Positions 24,250-33,604 of a DNA stretch of 38,280 nt are shown piece after piece; the first letter of the stretch is position 1; every line of letters begins with the position of its first letter. The DNA is from Chromatiales bacterium (GTDB lineage Bacteria; Pseudomonadota; Gammaproteobacteria; Chromatiales; Chromatiaceae): NCBI GenBank assembly GCA_022360905.1, contig JAKSBX010000075.1, forward strand, positions 1-38,280, given 5' to 3'. The notes beneath the pieces are model-generated. The model had not been told where the DNA came from, made no database searches, and was given only the letters and a program-made list of their open reading frames with translations. A program made the position numbers and the translations under genes.

Positions 24250-27200
24250 TCAAAGCGGTGGGCCGGGCTCTGATTTGTGATAGTTGGCCGGGTGGGGCTG
24301 GCGGGTCAGCAGATTGTGGATCTGCCAGTGTTCGCTTTCCGGTACGCAGTCGTCGATGGTCACCGTCTTGCCCTGCTTGGTCGCTACCGGCTTGCCGTCC
24401 TGATAGAGAATCCGGTGCCCCAGCTGTGCCGGGATACGCTTGCCGGGTGTGATGATGCCGGTGAGATTCAGAGGGTCGGCGCTGCTGATAGTGATCAGTT
24501 GCTGTCGCTCCGGCTGTCTGGCCAGCTCCCTTAGTTGGCCAACTGCTTCGGGTAGGGCGAAGTGTTCTCCAGCAAAACCTTCCACGAAACGACCACCCCG
24601 AATCTCTCCCCTGGCCTCCATACGTCGCAGGGCATAGAGCAGATCCCGCCAGGGAGGCAGGCCCTGTTCCCTCTCCAACAGTTTGCGGAACACCACCCCA
24701 TAGCGGTTCAGCAGGATGCGGGCGAATTGCTCGCTGTGCTGTAATCGATCCTCGATGGGCTGTGAAGGACGTACCAGTGACCATCGTCCACCGGAGGCCA
24801 GTGGGGCCTGTAATGGATTACGGCGGCGACTCGGTCGGCGTCCTTTTTGGGGGGTGATCATACTGCGCAACCCCTGGAATTGATCGGAGGTCACCAGACC
24901 CCAGGCCACCAGCTCACCCAGGCCATTCTCCAGCTGGGTCTTGAGCAGCCCTGTTTGCTGCTTGAGCTCATCGAAGAAGCTGGCACCCCAAGTCTTCATT
25001 ACCTCAAGGATTTTTACGGCTGTTGCACTCAGCCCCTCGGTTGGGATGTCGTCCTGTTGGCGCCACAAGGCGAGGTTGGATCGCAGGATGAAAGCCAACG
25101 GGGTGGTTTTGATGGCCGGATTTTTGGGGCCTTTCTGATTAGCTTCCGGCGGACGCAGGCGTAACCAGACCAGCTGGCCCGAACTGCACAGCTGGTCCAG
25201 TTCCCCGGAGAAATAGGGCTGCAGCCGGCTGGGCAATACCTCCTCCTCCCAACTTGCCGCAGGCAGGCTGACCCCTTCGAGCTGGCCGATCACCCGTTGC
25301 AGGGCGTGGCTCCCTTCGGAGGGCTCATCCAGTCCCTGCCAGTTGAACAGAAAAGTCATGAACTCCCCAGGGCTTACCGGGGCGATCTCGTTGCGCAGTT
25401 GCTTGAGGGTATAGCGGTGAATGCGGGCCAGAAGACCCCGCTCACACCACTCGATGGCGGACTGAGCCGGATCGAAATGGCCCTGAATGGCATAGCCCTC
25501 CTGCTCAAGGCTGGCCAGTGCTTGATCAACTTTGGCGGTAGAGAGTCCCAGGGGCTCTACCAGTTGTACCACGGTGACCGGACCCAGATTCTCCAGGCGG
25601 CTGCGCAGGATCTCGACCAGGGCCCTGTCAAAGTTCTCCGCCTCCTCGGCAGGAAGTGGGTCAATGACCGGCGCAGTGTGGCCATCCGGGCAGACGATGC
25701 TTAACGCCTGTAGCCTTTCCGCTGCCACCCACAGGGCCTGTTCGTTGAACATCAGGCGTGTGGCCCGTCGTTGCTGTTGCAGTTCCCCGAGATAGTTTTG
25801 CCAGGTGGGCAGATCCGCCGGGGAGATCTCCGCTTCGGTGATAAAGCCGGTAATCACCAGAGCGTCATGCAGTTCATCTGCACTGCGGGGCTGGGGCCAG
25901 GTCTCCTGCTTGACCCGTAGGATGGCCTGGGGATCTAGCTGTCCCATCTCGGCGGCATTGCCCGCATCCATACGGCGCTGCTGCACCGCCAGGGCACGTC
26001 GCTCCTCCGCCGGGGTGTCATCAAGAAAGGCGTAGGGTCGGGCATTGAGAATCTCATGGGCCATCGGCGATGGGGTAGGCAGGTCCTTGGCGACCACCTG
26101 GATCTCGCCTGTTTCGATACCCTGCAGTACCCGTTTCAGGCCGTCGATGTCCATCAGTTCTCGTAGACAGTCCTGCAACACCTGGTTGACCAATGGGTGG
26201 TCGGGTACTTCCCGCTCCCCCTGGATATTTTCGAAGCAGGCGAGCTGATCGGGAAACACCAGGGCCACCAGATCTTCCGCATCGTTGCGCTGGAAGGGGG
26301 CGGGAACCCGTTTTCCATTGCGCATCCGTGGAACCGCCAGAGCGATATTGGTCACCCAGCGCCAGCGGGTGGGAAACATGGGGGCTGCCAACAGGGCCTG
26401 GATCAGCACCTGCTCGACACTCTCCGCCTTAAGGTAACCTGCCGGTTCCTGAAGGGGAAAGCTGTGGGTCGGCCCGAGTGAAAGGATCAGGTTGTCCTCG
26501 TTGGCCGCTGCTTGCAACTCAAAGTTGAATCGGCGGCAGAAACGCTTGCGAAGCGACAGTCCCCAGGCCTTGTTGATGCGGGAGCCGAAGGGGGCGTGGA
26601 TTACGAAGTGCATGTCCCCGGTCTCGTCAAAGAAGCGTTCGAAGACGATCTTCTTCTGACTCGGCACCAGACCGAACAGAGCCTTGGTCGCGGCTAGATA
26701 GTCGACCAACTGCTCGGCAGCGCCGGTCTGAAGATTCAATTCCTGCTGTAGGTAGTCAAGAGCTCCCGGCTGACCTTCATCCAGCAGAGTGTCGAGTGTC
26801 TCCCGCAGGCGTGAGACCGCCAGGGAGAGCTCATCACTGCGTCCCGGCGCCTCGCCGAACCAGAAAGGGATGCTGGGGGGCAGGCCGTGGGCGTCTTCCA
26901 CGAATACCCGACCCTGTTCAATCTTCAGCATCCGATAGGAGAAGTTACCCAGCTGAAAGATATCCCCGGGCATGCTCTCAAAGGCGAAATCCTCGTTGAG
27001 ACTGCCGACGAACAATCCCTCGGGTTGCAGGATCACGTCATAGTCGAACTGATCGGGAATGGCGCCGCCATTGGTGATTGCAGTCAGGCGGGCATTGCGG
27101 CGCGGGCGCAACTTACCGTTAACCCCGTCCCGATGCAGGTAAGCACCCCGTCTGCCCCGCCGGGTATGGAAGCCGTCCGCCAGCATCTGCACCACTTCCA

Positions 27201-28566
27201 AAAAGCTCTGCTGGGTGAGCTGTCGATAGGGGTAGGCGGATTTAAACCTTTGGTAGAGTTCCTGCTCCTGCCACTCCCGGGCGGAGACTTCGGCGATGAT
27301 CTGCTGGGCCAGCACATCCAGGGGCTGATCCGGGATCGGAATCCGGTCGAGTTCATCCCGGCGGATTGCATCGAGCATCGCCACCGATTCCACCAGGTCA
27401 TCACGACTGAGGGGGAAGAGTCTTGCCTTGGGAATGCCGCTGAGATGGTGGCCCGAGCGTCCCGCCCGCTGCAGGAAGGTGGCGATGCGATGGGGCGAAC
27501 CCATCTGACAGACCAGGTCCACCTCGCCGATATCGATGCCGAGTTCCAGGGATGCGGTGGCTACCAGTGCCCGCAGAGAGCCGGCCTTCAAACGCTGCTC
27601 CGCATCGAGCCGGTGCTCTTTCGCCAGGCTGCCATGGTGTGAGGTCACCGCCTCGTCACCCAGCTTGTCAGCCAGTGCCGCTGCCGCCCGCTCAGCCAGC
27701 CGGCGGGTGTTGACGAAGATCAGGGTGGTGCGATGTTGTCTGATCAGCTGTTCCAGGTGGCGGTAGATCTCATCCCAGGCCTCGTTGGCCATCACCGCCT
27801 CCATGGGCGAGCCGGTGATCTCTATGGCCAGATCACGCTGTCGGACATGACCTGTGTCGATGATCGTGCAGCTGTTTTGAGAGGGCTCCTGTTGCACTCC
27901 AGTGAGAAAGCTGGCCATCACCTCGATCGGTTTCTGTGTGGCGGAGATGCCGATCCTTACCGGGGCTCTGTCGCACAATGCACTGAGTCGTTCCAGGCTC
28001 AGGCTCAGATGGGCACCTCTTTTGTTTCCCGCCAGAGCGTGGATCTCATCGACGATGACGCTACGAACTGATTTCAGCATCTCACGCCCGGAATCGGAGG
28101 TGAGCAGAATGTAGAGTGACTCCGGGGTGGTCACCAGAATATGGGGTGGCGAGCGTTTCATCATCGCCCGCTCCGACTGGCTGGTGTCGCCGGTGCGCAC
28201 CATGGCGCGGATCGGTACATCCGGGTAGCCCATCTCCAGCAGCGCATCGCGGATGCCGTTCAGCGGCAGCTCCAGGTTCTTATGGATATCGTTGGAGAGG
28301 GCTTTCAAAGGGGAGACATAGAGTACCGTGGTCTCGTCGGCCAGAGGCATACTCAATCCCTGTTGGACCAGATGATCGATTGCTGCCAGAAAGGCAGCCA
28401 GGGTTTTACCCGATCCCGTGGGGGCGGAGATCAAGGTGTTTTTTTCAGCCTGTATTGCGGGCCAGGCCAGTGCCTGAACTTCGGAAGGGGTTCCGAAATG
28501 TCTTTCAAACCAGCTGGTTACAGTAGGATGAAACTGAAAAGATGGCATTTCTTTATAATACCCCAT
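24250..28566 (-). CDS. lhr: Long-form Lhr ATP-dependent helicase
   Basis: A 1438-aa superfamily 2 helicase of the bacterial long Lhr type (E. coli Lhr is 1538). The core has Walker A APTGSGKT (48-55), motif Ia SPLKALSND, the DEAH-like box DEIH (172-175), SATQ (207-210), and motif VI QRAGRSGHH. After the two RecA domains come the winged-helix and Lhr-specific domains, and a long C-terminal extension (from about residue 850) typical of the long form. Lhr is a 3'-5' DNA translocase linked to DNA repair. The ATG at 28566 may be replaced by the in-frame ATG at 28548 (MPSFQFHPTV); neither has a strong ribosome-binding site. No partner gene lies beside it. Confidence 0.96.
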   Translation of the reverse strand: MGYYKEMPSFQFHPTVTSWFERHFGTPSEVQALAWPAIQAEKNTLISAPTGSGKTLAAFLAAIDHLVQQGLSMPLADETTVLYVSPLKALSNDIHKNLELPLNGIRDALLEMGYPDVPIRAMVRTGDTSQSERAMMKRSPPHILVTTPESLYILLTSDSGREMLKSVRSVIVDEIHALAGNKRGAHLSLSLERLSALCDRAPVRIGISATQKPIEVMASFLTGVQQEPSQNSCTIIDTGHVRQRDLAIEITGSPMEAVMANEAWDEIYRHLEQLIRQHRTTLIFVNTRRLAERAAAALADKLGDEAVTSHHGSLAKEHRLDAEQRLKAGSLRALVATASLELGIDIGEVDLVCQMGSPHRIATFLQRAGRSGHHLSGIPKARLFPLSRDDLVESVAMLDAIRRDELDRIPIPDQPLDVLAQQIIAEVSAREWQEQELYQRFKSAYPYRQLTQQSFLEVVQMLADGFHTRRGRRGAYLHRDGVNGKLRPRRNARLTAITNGGAIPDQFDYDVILQPEGLFVGSLNEDFAFESMPGDIFQLGNFSYRMLKIEQGRVFVEDAHGLPPSIPFWFGEAPGRSDELSLAVSRLRETLDTLLDEGQPGALDYLQQELNLQTGAAEQLVDYLAATKALFGLVPSQKKIVFERFFDETGDMHFVIHAPFGSRINKAWGLSLRKRFCRRFNFELQAAANEDNLILSLGPTHSFPLQEPAGYLKAESVEQVLIQALLAAPMFPTRWRWVTNIALAVPRMRNGKRVPAPFQRNDAEDLVALVFPDQLACFENIQGEREVPDHPLVNQVLQDCLRELMDIDGLKRVLQGIETGEIQVVAKDLPTPSPMAHEILNARPYAFLDDTPAEERRALAVQQRRMDAGNAAEMGQLDPQAILRVKQETWPQPRSADELHDALVITGFITEAEISPADLPTWQNYLGELQQQRRATRLMFNEQALWVAAERLQALSIVCPDGHTAPVIDPLPAEEAENFDRALVEILRSRLENLGPVTVVQLVEPLGLSTAKVDQALASLEQEGYAIQGHFDPAQSAIEWCERGLLARIHRYTLKQLRNEIAPVSPGEFMTFLFNWQGLDEPSEGSHALQRVIGQLEGVSLPAASWEEEVLPSRLQPYFSGELDQLCSSGQLVWLRLRPPEANQKGPKNPAIKTTPLAFILRSNLALWRQQDDIPTEGLSATAVKILEVMKTWGASFFDELKQQTGLLKTQLENGLGELVAWGLVTSDQFQGLRSMITPQKGRRPSRRRNPLQAPLASGGRWSLVRPSQPIEDRLQHSEQFARILLNRYGVVFRKLLEREQGLPPWRDLLYALRRMEARGEIRGGRFVEGFAGEHFALPEAVGQLRELARQPERQQLITISSADPLNLTGIITPGKRIPAQLGHRILYQDGKPVATKQGKTVTIDDCVPESEHWQIHNLLTRQPHPANYHKSEPGPPL

Positions 28567-28632
28567 AGAGACAGTTTACGTATCTTATGCAATTCAGCAA
28601 TCACCCTAGTGTCGCGTTATTAAGTACAAACA

Positions 28633-28661
28633 TTGACAATCATTGGCTGTGACCCTAGCAT
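28633..28661 (+). promoter_or_regulatory. Promoter of the parDE pair
   Basis: A perfect TTGACA (28633-28638), 17-base spacer and TAGCAT (28656-28661) lie 32 bases upstream of the parD ATG. ParD-type antitoxins normally repress their own promoter; no clear palindrome is seen, though CATTGACAATCATTGG holds a repeated CATTG. Confidence 0.6.
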
Positions 28662-28693
28662 TTTTAATGGTGTATCTGCCCTTGGAGGTCATC

Positions 28694-28951
28694 ATGCATA
28701 TATCATTAACTCCCGAACTGGAATCTCGCGTTAAAGCCAAGGTCGAAACCGGCTTGTACAATAATGCCAGTGAAGTCATTCGCGAAGCACTCCGATTTAT
28801 GGAGACACATGAAGAGTGGATTAACGAGATTAAACTGGCTCGTCTGCGTGAACAGCTGAAAGTGGGAGCTGATCAGTTGGATCGTAATGAAGGTATCGCA
28901 ATTGAATCGAAAGAGGCGCTCGACCTCTTGTTTGACGACATCAAGAACTGA
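28694..28951 (+). CDS. parD: ParD-family antitoxin
   Basis: An 85-aa type II antitoxin. The N-terminal ribbon-helix-helix is MHISLTPELESRVKAKVETG with LYNNASEVIREALRFME (about 1-39), and the acidic C-terminal tail (about 60-85) would wrap the toxin. The ATG at 28694 has GGAGG five bases upstream; the longer upstream frame is not credible. It binds and neutralises ParE and probably represses the pair's promoter. The toxin start lies 5 bases after its stop, so the two are co-translated. Confidence 0.93.
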   Translation: MHISLTPELESRVKAKVETGLYNNASEVIREALRFMETHEEWINEIKLARLREQLKVGADQLDRNEGIAIESKEALDLLFDDIKN

Positions 28952-28956
28952 TCTTG

Positions 28957-29256
28957 ATGGTAGCCTACCAACTCATCATTGCCCCTGCCGCAAAAAATGA
29001 CCTCAAAGATATCTACCAATACGGACTGAGCCAATGGGGGCGGAACCAATCTGAAAACTATCTGGCCCAAATTAAGAATCAGTTATGGATGTTGTCTCAG
29101 CAGCCGCTTATGGGAACCGAGCGTCCTGAGCTGTTACCTGACACCAGAAGCCTTTCCATAAAGAGCCATACCCTGTTTTATCGTGTCACTGCCAACAGGG
29201 TTGAAATCGTTCGTATACTACATGGCCGCCAGGATCCACAATGCCATCTGAAATAG
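28957..29256 (+). CDS. parE: ParE-family toxin
   Basis: A 99-aa RelE/ParE-superfamily protein; the ATG at 28957 is chosen over a TTG 3 bases earlier. The family pattern is clear: YQLIIAPAAKNDLKDIYQYG, LSQWGRNQSENYLAQI, PLMGTERPELLPDTRSLSIK, HTLFYRVTANRVEIVRILHG. ParE toxins usually inhibit DNA gyrase; other members act differently, so the target is inferred. Length and core motifs look intact, consistent with an active toxin kept in check by ParD. Confidence 0.93.
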   Translation: MVAYQLIIAPAAKNDLKDIYQYGLSQWGRNQSENYLAQIKNQLWMLSQQPLMGTERPELLPDTRSLSIKSHTLFYRVTANRVEIVRILHGRQDPQCHLK

Positions 29257-29371
29257 CCACACTGATACAGCTTATAAGTTTACAAAATGGGTGTATGGGT
29301 TATCCCTAGTAGTCAGATAAGAGTTCAGTGAGATAAGGTCAAGGTAATCATAAAATGCAGCGGAGGGACCC

Positions 29372-30931
29372 GTGAGCACGCCAAATCTATTCACAAACAG
29401 CGCCACAGCTCAGTCATACACGGCAGTTAACAGCGGCATCGACGGCGCACAGCAGACAGAGGGAGAAACCCTCTTCCAGCAGGCCAGCCAAAGCCACCAG
29501 CCGGAAGTGCTGGTCAAGCGCCAATTTGAACAACGCAATCAAAGTCAGAAAAGCAAACTTGCCAATGAGTTCATCTCTTCAGCCGGGCGTGAGGGCATTA
29601 GTCAACTGGCGGCAACCCCGGGTGGCCAACATGCCCTGGCTGTGGTTTACGATCATGCCGGAAGTGATGGCAGAGGATTGATGCGTCAGGTGCATGAGGA
29701 GCAGGGTAATACAGCAGTTGACTATACAAGCAGGCAGAACGACAGACCGGGTAGTCAATCCGTTGGTCCCCTGAGTGTGAGTGATGCAAGAGTGGAAATT
29801 GGGCCGCGTCCAAATCAATCGCAGTATGGGGACATGATATCAGAGGATCGAAAGGATTGGAGCTCGGCTCAAAACACAGAGGCCGCACCGCAGAAGCACT
29901 TAGAGAACAAACTGGTTGCAAACAGTATCAACAACCCACCCGCTGGTGCAGCTGCGGGCCTTGGCTTCCCACCACTCGCCAACGTAGTGGAAGGCAGCCA
30001 TGGAACGGCGGCGAAAACTGCCGTTCAAATACTCGAAACTATGACCAATGGACAGCCACCGTTCAAACCTGACGTAGGATTTGCAGGTGTTCAGTGGTTC
30101 GTAACCGAAGGTTCTCCATATGTTGGTCGTGGCGCAGAGAACTCGGTGACTATTCCGGTTGAGATCGAAGCGGCGCGAGGTATGGTTCAGTTTAACGAAA
30201 CCGAGTTGACCCGGATCTTCAAGTCTGAACTCGAACCGGCTCGTCAGGTCGCCGAACAACAGTACCGAACGCGTAATAACCTGGCGCCAGATGCACCGCT
30301 CAACAGCAAAGCGCGAAACACGATCCGCTTTAATGCAGATCGAATCGCAGAACGGCAGATGTGGACACGCGTGGGTGAACAGGTCGCCCATTCCGAAAGT
30401 GGTGTGGGTCAAGTGACACTCAAGAACAGTCGATTCAGTCGCGGTGGCGATGGTACGTTTATGCTTACGAAACAATCCGATACGGTTCGCGTACGTGGCG
30501 GAGCCAACGCCCTCGTTGACATCATACAACGCACGGGTGAGCCAGTAGAGCCGGCGCTTGTAGAGGCAGCCAAAAAGCTTGCCACGCGTGAACGCTGGGC
30601 TGGTCGAGTCCAAAACGCATTCCGTGTTGGGGGTCGTGTCCTGATCGTAGTGGGCGCTGTCACCGATGGCTATCGCATCTACCAAGCCGATGACCGCGTT
30701 CGCGAGACGACCAAAGTCGCAGGTGGATGGGCCGGTGCTAGTGCGATTGGCGGTGCATTCGCATCTTGGGCCTCACCTTCGCTTGCGACGGGGCCGTGGG
30801 GATGGTTAGGGTATGGTCTCGGTACGCTCGGAGCTGGCGCCGTCGGCTACTTTGCAGGAGAGTCGATTGCGGAAGAAGCGTACGAGCTAATTGTCGACGG
30901 TGACCCGATCTACGTTGGGCTAGGGGATTAA
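29372..30931 (+). CDS. Candidate polymorphic-toxin-like protein with glycine-rich membrane C-terminus
   Basis: A 519-aa protein of no recognised named family. GTG start with GGAGGG four bases upstream. Residues 1-200 are polar, Gln/Ser-rich, with a helical block EFISSAGREGISQLAATPGG (66-85). Residues 210-405 form a mixed alpha/beta region (PPFKPDVGFAGVQWFVTEGS; RFNADRIAERQMWTRVGEQV). Residues 416-505 are hydrophobic and Gly/Ala-rich: VGGRVLIVVGAVTDGYRIYQ, VAGGWAGASAIGGAFASWAS, and a glycine-zipper pair ending GAVGYFAGESIAEEAYELI. Such C-termini occur in secreted bacterial toxins thought to insert in membranes. No signal peptide or PAAR/Rhs/VgrG part is seen. A small gene follows 3 bases later, in the place of an immunity gene. 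Toxin function is inferred. Confidence 0.6.
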   Translation: MSTPNLFTNSATAQSYTAVNSGIDGAQQTEGETLFQQASQSHQPEVLVKRQFEQRNQSQKSKLANEFISSAGREGISQLAATPGGQHALAVVYDHAGSDGRGLMRQVHEEQGNTAVDYTSRQNDRPGSQSVGPLSVSDARVEIGPRPNQSQYGDMISEDRKDWSSAQNTEAAPQKHLENKLVANSINNPPAGAAAGLGFPPLANVVEGSHGTAAKTAVQILETMTNGQPPFKPDVGFAGVQWFVTEGSPYVGRGAENSVTIPVEIEAARGMVQFNETELTRIFKSELEPARQVAEQQYRTRNNLAPDAPLNSKARNTIRFNADRIAERQMWTRVGEQVAHSESGVGQVTLKNSRFSRGGDGTFMLTKQSDTVRVRGGANALVDIIQRTGEPVEPALVEAAKKLATRERWAGRVQNAFRVGGRVLIVVGAVTDGYRIYQADDRVRETTKVAGGWAGASAIGGAFASWASPSLATGPWGWLGYGLGTLGAGAVGYFAGESIAEEAYELIVDGDPIYVGLGD

Positions 30932-30934
30932 TCC

Positions 30935-31324
30935 ATGGCGCACGAACTTGACTGGGCTGTCAATGGTCCACCCGTCGGAACGTGGACCACGAGCAACGGC
31001 ACCTTCGATGCGATGATGCAGGATACGCTGACCATTGCGGCCGACGGTACTGGATGGCTCAGAACACGCTCCCCGATGCGGGGCGTAGAGCTGTTTCCGC
31101 TGATGTGGAAACAACCTTCCCCCGGCGTCCTGAAGCTCGCGATGCTGTTCCCCAACGATAATCCCACTGAAGCACTGCAGTATGAAACGGTGCGCTACAC
31201 CGCCGTCGAAGTCTCTCACGATGTCGGCTACGATTGCGTCGTTCTGCAGAATTACGACGACGACGTTTTCTGGAATCTGGTGGGCCCTGTAAGTCTCGAG
31301 TCGAGAGTTCCACGCGCTCCATGA
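30935..31324 (+). CDS. Small beta-rich protein, candidate immunity partner
   Basis: A 129-aa protein of unrecognised family, starting 3 bases after the stop of the 519-aa candidate toxin gene, so the two are co-translated. No signal peptide or membrane segment. It reads as alternating beta-strands, with VGTWTTSNGTFDAMMQDTLT, IAADGTGWLRTRSP and KQPSPGVLKLAMLF, recalling lipocalin-like barrels (GTW...DGTG), followed by an acidic patch (QNYDDDVFWNLVG). Small size and tight coupling are typical of immunity proteins that bind a cognate toxin; this is inference from context only. Confidence 0.55.
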   Translation: MAHELDWAVNGPPVGTWTTSNGTFDAMMQDTLTIAADGTGWLRTRSPMRGVELFPLMWKQPSPGVLKLAMLFPNDNPTEALQYETVRYTAVEVSHDVGYDCVVLQNYDDDVFWNLVGPVSLESRVPRAP

Positions 31325-31471
31325 ACAAGAGCGATTAAGGATAGTCACCATTTGATCATGTAGTATTTAGATAGGTATAGTCGGTATGAAACTCACTCTT
31401 AGTTGATTCCAGAGTCCTTATTTCGAATCACGATGGTAGTTTAGCCCTATGCTTTCGTGGGTCAAAACTTC

Positions 31472-33604
31472 TTAGTTAACCAGCAGGATCGGAGCAGATG
31501 GTGGCGCCAAGGGGGGTGTCACAACGATTCCACCCTGGTTGGCGCCGGCATTGATCGTGCTGGTTGTCGTCCAACTGTTGCCCATGCGATCCCGGCGGAT
31601 ATCGAGCCCATACATGGTGCTGAAAGTGCTGTAAGCCGTATTTTGTTGCTCTACCAGGTTGGCTGCCGGAGATCCTTCGAGCAGGTTGTAGAAACTGTCA
31701 CCGGTATCAATCAGTGGCGGCGTGTTGAGCAGGTTGTTTTCCAGTACATCAAAACGTCTGGTAAGAAGGGTTATGTCACCACCGCTGACTCGATAATCCA
31801 CATTGTTGACATGCTTGAAGTAGAGCGGCTGCTCAGAGAAGCTCTCCCAGTTCTGGGTGGAACCTTCACCACCGTCGACACAGTTGTAGAAGATGTTACC
31901 ATCGATTTCGACAACCTGATTACTGCCAACCGGATTCTGTAGGTTGTTGATCCCGGTCCCTTTCAAGTTGCAATCGACAGTATTCTGGGCGAACACCAGA
32001 CCTTCCGGACAAGTTTGGCCGTTGCTGCCCCCGGAATAGCATCTTTGGGTGAATGAGAGGGCGGCGCTGTCAATATTTCTGATCACATTGCCCAGTATGT
32101 AGATGAAGGCATCGTCGGTGGTTGCACTGGACCGAAACGCGGTACCTGCATTTTCAACCAAATTGTTCAGGAACCAGGTGAATCTACCGCCAACATCGCC
32201 TTCACTGTCCTGTTCGGTGATGATCGCAGTAGCATTGGCCGATTTCTGTGTATTGTAGATATCGTGTACGTGATTTTCGGAAAAATCACGTGATAGCAAC
32301 CTTTTTGGTCGTAGCCATTCTCGTAGTTCTCGTAAAACTCCGAGCCGCCAATGTAGAGATAGTGAGGCCGGGATGCCCGGTCAAAATCCCACCAGTTGGA
32401 GTTGCCGCACATGATGGAGTCACCCTGCACATTGCGAATCCTGCTATCCAATACCCAGACATAGCGACTCCACTTTTGCAGTTGAATACCGAGCAGGTCT
32501 GTTGACGTTCTGCGATCATCCTGCCAGCGACCGAGACCCCAAATGTCGATATCGTGGAAAACCACAAACTGCAGAATGTTGTTGCTGCTGCCACCCAAAG
32601 AGAAGCAACGGTGGGAAGCGTTGGAGTGGGTGCCTTCCGAGCCCGAACAGTCGACACTTCTGAAAGTAAAGTACTCAATGGGACCGGTGGCGTCGCTCCA
32701 CCTCATTCGAAAATTGTCTAGAGGGGATCGGAAATGGACAGAATCGAAAATCACATGACGCCCTTGCTGCCATGAAAACCTTTCAAAATTCAGTTCAGGG
32801 TGCCTCTCTCCAACGCCGACTATCCAGATTGGGTCGGTTGCTGTACCCGGCATAACGGCTCTTTCAACATTCTGTGCATTGCCATATCTGGCACCATTGC
32901 CTGCAATAAAGAGTTGATCACCAGCACTCAAAGTCCAGGAGCTACCCTGCAGGCCCGGTAGGGAGCACCTTGGGGTTCGGGGTTCCACGTCCAGCGTTCG
33001 AACTGTCATCGCAGGTGGGTGACGATGAGTCAACATAGTATTGATTGTCATGGTCGACCCATTGCGGGGTCGGTATGTTAATTGGATCGTAAGGAAATGC
33101 CGGGATTTGTGCATCAGATGAGGGTAGTGTCGGCATAATGGCCGCCGGTACACGGCCGACATAGGTCACACTATTTGCCTTTACTTCCAGATCCTCATGA
33201 ATGGGCAAGGAGCAGCTCGCAGTGATTGGAAAGCCCACATACATTGCAAAGGCATCCCTGATGACATATTTACCTGGGTCGAGTTGCATTCTTAACAGAT
33301 AAGTCAGATCATCGCCCTCTTTTAAGATACTATCCTCATCGATTTTAAAGTTGTGTCCTTCATCCTTTGTCTCCTGATCAGATGAGACAAGGCGAACAAC
33401 ATTGACGTCGGGCTAAAATGACGGCTTATAGTCATGCTTGAACTGAAGCGACATTAATATGAGCGCCTTGTCTTTCAGTTCCAGCGCCTGACTCTCTTTT
33501 TTCGGTGACATCTCATGCACGGAAGCACAACCACTCATTAGGCCTAAAGCCAGTGCAAGTGCTAACAATCGATGAATAAAATTGAGTTGGATAGTTTGCT
33601 GCAT
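31472..33604 (-). pseudogene. Disrupted lipoprotein / beta-helix protein gene (amber codon plus two frameshifts)
   Basis: Read leftwards, a lipoprotein starts at 33604 (AAGGAG six bases upstream; signal ending LMSGC) and meets TAG at 33415-33413 after 63 codons. The same frame then stays open for 41 codons plus 115 more (to 32942), and this part reads as the same lipoprotein (YLLRMQLDPGKYVIRDAFAM, SVTYVGRV), then YYVDSSSPTCDDSSNAGRGT. Near 32972-32975 (four-G run) the sense shifts frame to LPGLQGSSWTLSAGDQLFIA and continues to about 32285. At the five-A run 32281-32285 it shifts again to SENHVHDIYNTQKSANATA and runs to 31472. The large part resembles secreted right-handed beta-helix proteins (GNVIRNI, DGNIFYNCVDGG). 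Three lesions indicate decay; the two homopolymer shifts could instead be sequencing errors. Confidence 0.8.

Noticed and set aside
26887..27642. 251-aa plus-strand frame inside lhr
   Set aside because: Antisense shadow of the conserved helicase core.
31457..31942. 161-aa plus-strand frame opposite the beta-helix pseudogene
   Set aside because: The minus strand carries the meaningful beta-helix protein sequence; the plus frame has no recognisable content.
33413..33415. Amber codon as pyrrolysine or another recoded residue
   Set aside because: Two further frameshifts in the same gene make simple decay more likely, and no pyl genes or suppressor tRNA are in the window.
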